Shown piece by piece: positions 5,772-10,985 of a stretch of DNA of 10,985 nt. Every line of letters begins with the position of its first letter. Positions within the stretch are counted from its first letter, which is position 1. The stretch comes from DATAXV01 sp036272915 (GTDB lineage: Bacteria > Chloroflexota > Dormibacteria > Dormibacterales > Dormibacteraceae), in assembly GCA_036272915.1 (NCBI GenBank), contig DATAXV010000082.1:1-10985 (forward strand). The letters are read 5' to 3'. Position numbers and translations under genes: made by a program. The notes under the pieces are model-generated. The model searched no databases. It was given only the letters and a program-made list of their open reading frames with translations, and was not told where the DNA came from.

Positions 5772-7942
5772 CGGTCCTCCTCGCTCGTCCGGCCGCCCCG
5801 CTCCTCGACCACGATCACCTCGTGGTCGAGCACCGACGGCACCTCCAGGACCCACCAGCCGTCGGCCGCCGCCAGGTTGAGGACCAGGTCCGAGACCAGG
5901 CTCCTCGCCACCGCCCGCTCGGCGCCGCGGGCCCGGATCCGCACGCGGAGCGGCCCCACCGGCAGGAGCTCGGACACCGGCGGCCGCCAGGCGCCGGGGT
6001 TGGTCAGGTTGACCAGGTGCAGGATCTGACGCCCCCGCTGGCGGTGGAGGCGGCAGTCGATCAGGCCCGGCCCCTCAACCTCGAGCGGGCTCTCGCCGGC
6101 CATCGCCCAGCGGGCCAGGTTGGCGAGCAGCCGCAGGTGGTCGGGCTGGCGGTCCCGCCCGGCGCAGCGGTCGACGTCGGCGGCGAGGTAGGCGGTCCTC
6201 CCACCCTCGGTCGAGGACAGGACCAGAGCCGGGGACTCCTCACCATGGGGACGCATCCAGGCCGTCTCCGGCGGATAGACCGGATAGGGCGGCACCCGGG
6301 TCGCCGGCACCTCGCGACCGGGCAGTGCCTCGACCACCTCCAGCGAGCCGCCGAAGGGGATGATTCCGGTCTCCTCGAACCCGGCGAGGACGGCGTGACG
6401 GGAGCCGGCGTCGCCGGGTTGGAGCCGCAGATAGGTGTGCCGAGCCCACTCCTCGCCGCCGTCCCCGTCGGCCGCGGTCCAGCCCAGGCGCCCACCCGCC
6501 GGACGGACCCCGAGCAGTTCGCCGAGGAGGGGCGGCTCCCGCTCCTCGCCCCAGGTGTCGAGGCGACCGGTCCGGCCGGAGGCGATGACGCCGCCGCCGG
6601 CGGCGTGGAAGGCCTCCAGGGCCTCGGCCTGCGTCTCGCTCATCGCCGCCAGCTCGGGCAGGACCAGAAGGCCGAGGCCGTCCGACTGGGAGGCGATGTC
6701 GTCGGCGTGCACCAGCCGGTGCGGGATGCGGGCGGCGATCAGGGCCTCGATCCACCCCCGCTGGGGGAGCATCACCCGCTCGGTGGCTGCGTCGCGACCA
6801 AAGAAGTCGACGTTGCGCTGCGACCAGACCAGGCCGACCGGCGCCACCGGGACGCGGTCGACCAGGAACTCCTGGTTGCGCTCGTGCCAGCGGAAGAGCG
6901 CCTCGGCCGTGCGGTACTGGCGCCGGTCCTCGTGCGAGGCGCCGATGTGGTGCCACCAGGGCTGGATGCCGGCGGCGAATCCCTCCAGCGCCCAGAGCCG
7001 GACCTCCGGCTCGGGCTTGGCGGAGGCGCGGAAGCTGGGGCTGCCGGCGCCGTAGAGGGCGGTGCTCTCGGGGACCAGCGTGTCGGAGCCGACCAGACCG
7101 TGGATCATGCTCCCGGCGGCGGCGTTGACCCAGAAGCCGTCGCCCGTCCGGCGGGCCTGGAAGTCGAGCATCACGATCGGCGCCCGCCGCCCGATCCCCC
7201 GGTAGTCGCGCAGGTGCTGGCTCTGGCCGACGATGTCGCCGCTGTTCATCCCGATCCAGCGGCAGTCGGGTCCACCCGCCTCCACGGCCGTCCGGTCGTT
7301 GAGGTCCCAGACCGCCAGCCGGCGGGCGTAGCTCCACTCGATCCACCGGCGGTAGGCGTCGAGGGCCCAGTCGGCACGGTCGGGCAGGCCCAGACCGGTG
7401 TCGTCGCGAAAGCGTTCGCGACAGCTGGCGCAGTGGCAGACGCGGTCCCGCTCGAGGCCGCTCCAGCTGTTGTCGGTGAAGCCTTCGGGATGGCTGCGCG
7501 CGGCGATCTCGCGGAGCAGGCCGGGCAGGTACTGGGCGTAGTAGGGTCCGTTGACGCAGGCGACGTAGCGATCGGAGGCGCGCAGCGGCCGCCCCTCGGC
7601 GTCGACGCAGAACCAGTCGGGGTGCGCCTCGTGGAAGCGCTCGCCGGCGCGGTTCGAGTCCATCCGGGCGAGCACCGTCAGCCCGTCCTCGTGGGCGAGG
7701 CCGGCGATCTCGCCGAAGAGGTCGCGACCCCCCAGGTGAGGTGAGCGCTCGTGGAGAGGATAACAGCTCGGGTAGTAGGCGACGATGCCGCCGGCGTTGA
7801 CGATCACGCCCTGCACCCGCGTTCGGCGCCAGTACTCCCGCCACCACCCGGCGTCGTACCGGGCGGGGTCGATCTCGGTCAGGTTGGTCTGGCCCCAGCG
7901 CAGCGTCCGGCGGTACCAGGGCGCGGCCGCGGCCGCCCTCAC
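5768..7942 (-). CDS. Glycoside-hydrolase-like protein with beta-galactosidase trimerisation-type domain
   Basis: The protein has 724 aa from a GTG at 7942 that overlaps the previous stop (GTGA). Residues about 15-350 look like a TIM barrel of the 'hypothetical glycosyl hydrolase 6' group, related to GH42: YYPSCYPLHERSPHL, HPDWFCVDAEGRPL and GFTDNSW, then a Cys motif VCHCASCRERF (C169, C171, C174). Residues about 365-480 resemble the GH42 trimerisation domain, a glutamine-amidotransferase-like fold (LLVLPELAAMSETQ, GGGVIASGRTG). The end is beta-rich (HLVNLTNPG). No signal peptide, so cytoplasmic. The frame stays open upstream as far as 8812, but that stretch is out of frame with the obvious upstream gene and reads as Arg/Pro-rich nonsense. 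The family is assigned from motif style; no catalytic pair is proven. A plausible role is hydrolysis of a glycoside taken into the cell. Confidence 0.85.
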   Translation of the reverse strand: MRAAAAAPWYRRTLRWGQTNLTEIDPARYDAGWWREYWRRTRVQGVIVNAGGIVAYYPSCYPLHERSPHLGGRDLFGEIAGLAHEDGLTVLARMDSNRAGERFHEAHPDWFCVDAEGRPLRASDRYVACVNGPYYAQYLPGLLREIAARSHPEGFTDNSWSGLERDRVCHCASCRERFRDDTGLGLPDRADWALDAYRRWIEWSYARRLAVWDLNDRTAVEAGGPDCRWIGMNSGDIVGQSQHLRDYRGIGRRAPIVMLDFQARRTGDGFWVNAAAGSMIHGLVGSDTLVPESTALYGAGSPSFRASAKPEPEVRLWALEGFAAGIQPWWHHIGASHEDRRQYRTAEALFRWHERNQEFLVDRVPVAPVGLVWSQRNVDFFGRDAATERVMLPQRGWIEALIAARIPHRLVHADDIASQSDGLGLLVLPELAAMSETQAEALEAFHAAGGGVIASGRTGRLDTWGEEREPPLLGELLGVRPAGGRLGWTAADGDGGEEWARHTYLRLQPGDAGSRHAVLAGFEETGIIPFGGSLEVVEALPGREVPATRVPPYPVYPPETAWMRPHGEESPALVLSSTEGGRTAYLAADVDRCAGRDRQPDHLRLLANLARWAMAGESPLEVEGPGLIDCRLHRQRGRQILHLVNLTNPGAWRPPVSELLPVGPLRVRIRARGAERAVARSLVSDLVLNLAAADGWWVLEVPSVLDHEVIVVEERGGRTSEEDR

Positions 7943-9366
7943 CGGCCCAGCTCGCGAAGGGCGTCGCCGGCGCCGGACAGGTGGTCCAGCGTCATCTCCG
8001 AGTACTTGCGGCTGAGCACCACCCCCTGGGCGCCGCCGGCGAACGCCGCCAGCACCGCGTCCCTGACCCCCTCCCGGCTGCCCCGGGTGACGCGCTCGCC
8101 GCCCGGCTCCCCGGGCGCGGGCTCGACCGGGATGTCGATGTCGATCCCGGGGTAGATGCGGCTGCGCCCGGCCACGCCGGCGACCGCCCTCGCCGTCTCC
8201 CGCCGGACGTAGTCGGTGGAGAACCCGGTCTCGGGCAGGGTCTCGTAGGCGCCTTCGTCGTAGCCGAGCAGGCGGAGCAGGAGCGGGTAGCTCTGGGTCG
8301 GGTCGGCGTCGGCGAAGAGGCTGTGCGAGATCCGGTCCATCCAGCGGTGGAACCGGGGTCCGGCACAGTTGTGGTAGGTCACGACCTTGATGAAGTCGGA
8401 GTACCGGCTCATCTCCGCGTAGTCCTGGGAGGCGCGGTAGAACGGGTTGAAGGAGAGGTTGTAATAGACGTGCCAGCCGACCTGGAGGTCGGGCCGGCAG
8501 GCCTTGGCCACGCCGTAGATGTCGCGGTAGATCTGGTGCTGGCTCTCGCTCCAGAGCTTCTGCCAGGCGAGCAGCTCGGGGTAGTCGAGCAGCAGCCGCC
8601 AGAAGGTGACGAAGGCGCCGTCGGCGGGCCGGTCGCCGGAGGCGACGCGGGCATTCCACTCCAGCGCCCGCCGGTAGCCCTCCCCGGCCCTCTCCGGGTC
8701 GATGCCACGCTCCCGTCCCAGCGCCCGGCAGTGGGCGCAGAAGCAGGCGATCTGCTCGGCCCGGACCGGGCCCTCCATGAGCAGGTTGAGCGGGCCGCAG
8801 TGCTCGGAGCACCAGGCCAGCCCGTCGAGGTCATAGCTCTTGACGTAGTCCTCGACGATGCTCAGGTGCCAGTTGCGGTAGTCGGGATTGTTGAAGCAGG
8901 GGCGCGTCGCCGGGCGGCCCCAGGCGTCGACCTCGAGAACCTTGGGGAAGTTGGGATAGGTGCGCAGCTCCTGGGCGTAGCTGCTCTCCTCCATCCAGGC
9001 TATGCAGCGCATGCCCCGGCGGTGCGCCTCGGGAAGGACCGTGTCGAAGAGGTCGAAGTCGGGGTGCTCGGGAGCGCGGCCGGCGGTGCCGATCACCGTC
9101 CCCGCGTAGTACTGGGGATGGATGGTGGCGTAGTTGCCGCCGACCCAGTCCGGGTCGTGCTCCTGGACACCGTGATCGGGCAGCGGATGGCGGGGAAGCT
9201 GGCGGCCCCCCGTGCCCCGCGTCCAGGTCGGGGTGGCCAGGAAGAGCGCGTTGACGCCCGCCCGCTCCTGGAACACGTCGAGCACGGGCTCGACCCCCTC
9301 GTCCACGAAGGAGACCGCTCCGACCTGGATCGCAACCACCGGTTCGTCCCACGCCACCTCGCTCAC
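7939..9366 (-). CDS. Glycosidase-like TIM-barrel protein, first gene of operon
   Basis: The protein has 475 aa and starts at GTG, with GAGGAGG 5 bases upstream (9372-9378). No signal peptide. The sequence has the features of a glycoside-hydrolase-like barrel of the GH42/Hyp-GH6 type: FLATPTWTRG, HPQYYAGT, RGMRCIAWMEES, then YDLDGLAWCSEHCGP (D181, E188 as possible active-site acids), a Cys motif CFCAHCRALG (C208, C210, C213) and a C-terminal barrel strand region GAQGVVLSRKYSEM. The Cys motif follows the same kind of DG/D-x-W strand as in the 724-aa protein encoded next, so the two look like distant paralogues; this one lacks the trimerisation domain. The genes overlap by 4 bases. The specific reaction is unknown. 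Confidence 0.83.
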   Translation of the reverse strand: MSEVAWDEPVVAIQVGAVSFVDEGVEPVLDVFQERAGVNALFLATPTWTRGTGGRQLPRHPLPDHGVQEHDPDWVGGNYATIHPQYYAGTVIGTAGRAPEHPDFDLFDTVLPEAHRRGMRCIAWMEESSYAQELRTYPNFPKVLEVDAWGRPATRPCFNNPDYRNWHLSIVEDYVKSYDLDGLAWCSEHCGPLNLLMEGPVRAEQIACFCAHCRALGRERGIDPERAGEGYRRALEWNARVASGDRPADGAFVTFWRLLLDYPELLAWQKLWSESQHQIYRDIYGVAKACRPDLQVGWHVYYNLSFNPFYRASQDYAEMSRYSDFIKVVTYHNCAGPRFHRWMDRISHSLFADADPTQSYPLLLRLLGYDEGAYETLPETGFSTDYVRRETARAVAGVAGRSRIYPGIDIDIPVEPAPGEPGGERVTRGSREGVRDAVLAAFAGGAQGVVLSRKYSEMTLDHLSGAGDALRELGR

Positions 9367-9371
9367 TCGGA

Positions 9372-9378
9372 CCTCCTC
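9372..9378 (-). promoter_or_regulatory. Shine-Dalgarno site deciding a GTG start
   Basis: GAGGAGG on the minus strand with a 5-base spacer to the GTG at 9366-9364. It fixes the first gene of the glycosidase-like operon. No convincing promoter boxes for this direction were found in the 138-base divergent gap. Confidence 0.75.
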
Positions 9379-9469
9379 GGATCAGTCGGAAACGGTGCCA
9401 GGGCCACCAGAGGGCCGTCCTCCATCATGCCCGGACCCGCGGAGAGGGTCCCCGAGCGGGTTCCGAGTC

Positions 9470-9504
9470 GTGACATCGGGCCGACCATGTCCTACGGTGC
9501 CGAG
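9470..9504 (+). promoter_or_regulatory. Promoter for a leaderless phosphotransferase transcript
   Basis: GTGACA (9470-9475, five of six matches to TTGACA) is followed after exactly 17 bases by TACGGT (9493-9498, a TANNNT -10 box) and after 6 more bases by the ATG at 9505. The -10 to ATG distance places the transcription start on the A of the start codon, and no Shine-Dalgarno is present, both as expected of a leaderless mRNA. Confidence 0.6.
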
Positions 9505-10503
9505 ATGCTCACCCCACCTGAGGATCTGGATACCGAGGAGCTCTCAGAGGTCCTCCGGGATGGCTGGCGCATCGAGGAGGCTGAGGTCTCCTACGCCGCG
9601 GTCGGCAACGGCACCCACAACTGGCGCGTTGCCGCCCCGGGGAGCCGTCGATGGTTCCTCAAGGCCTACCGCCGCAACGGCGACTCGAGCTTCTTCGACG
9701 CCAGCTACCGCACGGCGGCGGCATTGCACGACGCCGGGCTGGATTTCATCACCGCCCCCATCGCCGACCGGGAGGGACGGCTGCGGCCGGGTCTGTCCGA
9801 TCGGTGGGAGCTCGCGCTGCTGCCCTTCGTCGAGGGGCGCAACACGGACTTCAGCGTGAGCGCCGAGCGGGCGGGGATCGCGAGCGTCGTCGGCCGGCTC
9901 CACACCTTCGGGCCTGCGCCGGAGAGCGCGCTGCGCTGGACACCCGGCTACCTGCAACCGGAGCTGCGCGAGCTGCTCGATCGAGAGCTCGACCGCCCCT
10001 GGCGGTCGGGGCCTCACGGGGAGCCGGCCCGCGCGCTGCTCACCCGCCACCGCGCGGGCGTCGAGCGCCTGCTTGCCCTGGCCGAACGCCTCGCCGACCG
10101 GCTGGCGGGATCCGGCGAGCCATGGGTGATCACGCACGGCGAGCCGCACGGCGGGAACACCATGCGCGACGAGGTGGGAGCCACCCATCTCATCGACTGC
10201 GACGCGATGATGGTCGCGCCACGGGAGCGGGATCTGCGCCTGCTGCTCCATGCCAGCCACCGCGGGCCGCGCGGCGTGGACGGCACCGAGGTGCTCGCCG
10301 CCTACCGCGCCGCTGCCGGAGAGGTCGAGGTCAGATCCTTCGTCGTCGAGCTCTTCCGCGCCGAGTGGTACATGATGGAGATCTGCCGGTACGCAACCGG
10401 CTTCTTCCGGCCCCACACCGAGTACGAGGACATGGAGAATGCCTGGCGAGGCCTCCGGAACTACGTTCCGGCCGAGCCGAACTGGCTGGAGATCAGGGCC
10501 TGA
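9505..10503 (+). CDS. APH-family phosphotransferase, spectinomycin/thiamine-kinase-like
   Basis: The protein has 332 aa from the ATG at 9505, chosen because promoter boxes sit immediately before it; ATGs at 9487 and 9427 are in frame but lie in or before the promoter and lack an RBS. The layout is that of small-molecule kinases of the aminoglycoside phosphotransferase fold: a nucleotide-binding lobe with WFLKAYRR (K53), the catalytic loop ITHGEPHGGNTM at 209-220 (H211, H215, N218) and the metal-binding block LIDCDAMMVAPRERDL (D231, D233). The APRERDL ending resembles spectinomycin kinase APH(9). The catalytic loop has Glu (E213) where the textbook motif has Asp, a variant I recall in actinobacterial members. 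The substrate may be an antibiotic, a sugar or a metabolite. It is divergent from the glycosidase-like operon, so a metabolic link is possible but unproven. Confidence 0.88.
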   Translation: MLTPPEDLDTEELSEVLRDGWRIEEAEVSYAAVGNGTHNWRVAAPGSRRWFLKAYRRNGDSSFFDASYRTAAALHDAGLDFITAPIADREGRLRPGLSDRWELALLPFVEGRNTDFSVSAERAGIASVVGRLHTFGPAPESALRWTPGYLQPELRELLDRELDRPWRSGPHGEPARALLTRHRAGVERLLALAERLADRLAGSGEPWVITHGEPHGGNTMRDEVGATHLIDCDAMMVAPRERDLRLLLHASHRGPRGVDGTEVLAAYRAAAGEVEVRSFVVELFRAEWYMMEICRYATGFFRPHTEYEDMENAWRGLRNYVPAEPNWLEIRA

Positions 10504-10537
10504 GAGACACTGGCCGCGCCGGCGGGTAGACGGCGCG

Positions 10538-10559
10538 CCGGCGGGAGCCCGCCCGCCGG
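10538..10559 (+). terminator. GC-rich hairpin after the phosphotransferase
   Basis: The 8-bp stem CCGGCGGG/CCCGCCGG has a 6-base loop and lies 35 bases after the stop codon. GCGCCGGCGGG occurs twice just here (10516-10526 and 10535-10545), which offers a competing fold. No T tract follows. A likely but unproven terminator; it could also stop the minus-strand remnant on the other side. Confidence 0.4.
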
Positions 10560-10565
10560 GGCCGA

Positions 10566-10680
10566 TCAGTGTCGCCGCTGCTGGCGAAGGGACACCCGGT
10601 TGCCGTCTGGATCGAGCGCGGTCACGCGCACGCCGAACGGGTAGTCCTCGGACTCGGGCTCCACCAATCTCTGGAGGTCG
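10566..10680 (-). pseudogene. Remnant of a VOC/glyoxalase-family C-terminus
   Basis: The minus strand encodes about 37 residues that fit the end of a vicinal-oxygen-chelate (glyoxalase/bleomycin-resistance) protein: LVEPESEDYPFG, then VRVTALDPDGNRVSLRQ, then a stop at 10568-10566. The pattern PxGxxxxxxDPDGNxxxL is the closing strand of that family. Upstream in the same frame the sequence turns Pro/Arg-rich (RPPPSRKPPRRPQ) and does not look like the rest of a VOC domain, and neither other minus-strand frame restores it. The usual length is about 120 aa or more, so this is probably a decayed fragment left by deletion. A short intact gene of another kind is less likely. Confidence 0.5.
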
Positions 10681-10756
10681 GCGTGTGTCTGAGGCCGGCG
10701 AGGGGGCTTTCGGCTGGGCGGCGGGCGGAGCTGAAGCAGCTCGGCCGACACCTGAC

Positions 10757-10985
10757 TCAAAACCACCACCAGCAGTCCATTCCGCCAGCGCCGATCGCGG
10801 CCGCTGACTCGGCCACCTGCGGACTGGTATCAGCGTCGAGGGCGGCGAAGCCAAGGAGATCGTGGATCCTCATCATGCGCAACTGTTCGAGCGCCTCGCC
10901 GTCGACGGTGCCTCCTGCGAGATAGCCGGAGAGCAGAGCGTCGGCGAGGACGTCAGGTCGATCCGAGGCGCAGGCTTTCACCAGT
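10757..10985 (-). CDS. C-terminal end of an unidentified protein, possibly a phosphotransferase (partial)
   Basis: The frame is open from the right edge to the stop at 10759-10757, about 75 codons. It reads ASDRPDVLADALLSGYLAGG, then VDGEALEQLRMMRIHDLLGF, helical and acidic like the last helices of choline/aminoglycoside-kinase-type proteins. The final residues (GMDCWWWF) are odd for such a family and may reflect a lost original end. The GTG at 10981 could be a start, but the frame is open above it, so I treat the gene as entering from outside. The neighbouring sequence to 10566 holds only the VOC remnant, which suggests gene decay here. Low certainty on identity. Confidence 0.4.
   Translation of the reverse strand, partial: LVKACASDRPDVLADALLSGYLAGGTVDGEALEQLRMMRIHDLLGFAALDADTSPQVAESAAAIGAGGMDCWWWF

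Noticed and set aside
5822..7744. 640-codon plus-strand frame
   Set aside because: It lies opposite the 724-aa glycosidase-like gene and has Gly/Asp/Arg/Pro-rich nonsense composition.
7943..8812. 290-residue N-terminal extension of the 724-aa protein
   Set aside because: It overlaps the well-supported 475-aa gene in another frame and is Arg/Pro/Ala-rich without family motifs; the GTGA overlap start is natural.
7981..9504. Long upstream extension of the phosphotransferase frame
   Set aside because: Opposite the 475-aa gene, shadow composition; a promoter lies directly before 9505.
9544..10854. 436-codon minus-strand frame opposite the phosphotransferase
   Set aside because: Shadow frame without domain motifs or RBS, while the plus strand encodes a clear kinase.

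Overview
The window is very GC-rich DNA from a free-living bacterium. Its start sites carry strong AGGAGG-type Shine-Dalgarno sequences, and several genes are joined by 4-base GTGA/ATGA overlaps. The gene styles (zinc-ribbon membrane proteins, a secreted YYCGPAA-type C39-like peptidase, a spectinomycin-kinase-like phosphotransferase) fit an actinobacterium or a Chloroflexota/Dormibacterota-like lineage. This is inferred from gene style; there is no rRNA or phylogenetic marker to settle it.

Left block (about 1-2652, all on the minus strand): three neighbouring zinc-ribbon genes. In transcription order they are a single-pass membrane protein with an N-terminal zinc ribbon and an outside domain (1864-2652), a multi-pass PrsW-like protein with a zinc ribbon at each end (445-1659), and a zinc-ribbon protein with a PGYGQQQ(Q) repeat tail that runs off the left edge (1-442). 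The last two are separated by 2 bases and should be co-translated. The block looks like a membrane-associated sensing or processing module, and it is the best candidate here for an undescribed system.

Middle-left (2878-4862, plus strand): a secreted C39-like cysteine peptidase overlaps by 4 bases a lipoprotein predicted to be a beta-propeller. Both are exported and should be made together. They end at a perfect 16-bp hairpin (4867-4904) that also serves the convergent operon from the right and lies partly inside the last codons of its final gene.

Middle-right (4887-9366, minus strand): a tight three-gene operon in which each pair overlaps by 4 bases. It encodes two glycoside-hydrolase-like TIM-barrel proteins (475 and 724 aa), each with a CxCxxCR motif, and an aldo/keto reductase. 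None has a signal peptide, so a cytoplasmic carbohydrate or glycoside pathway is likely; the substrate is unknown.

Right (9470-10503, plus strand): a divergent phosphotransferase of the APH/spectinomycin-kinase type with a convincing leaderless promoter, so its start codon is also the predicted transcription start. After it comes a GC-rich hairpin and a decayed-looking stretch: a remnant of a VOC/glyoxalase C-terminus and the C-terminal end of a minus-strand gene entering from the right edge. No tRNA, rRNA, CRISPR array, insertion sequence or integrase was seen.
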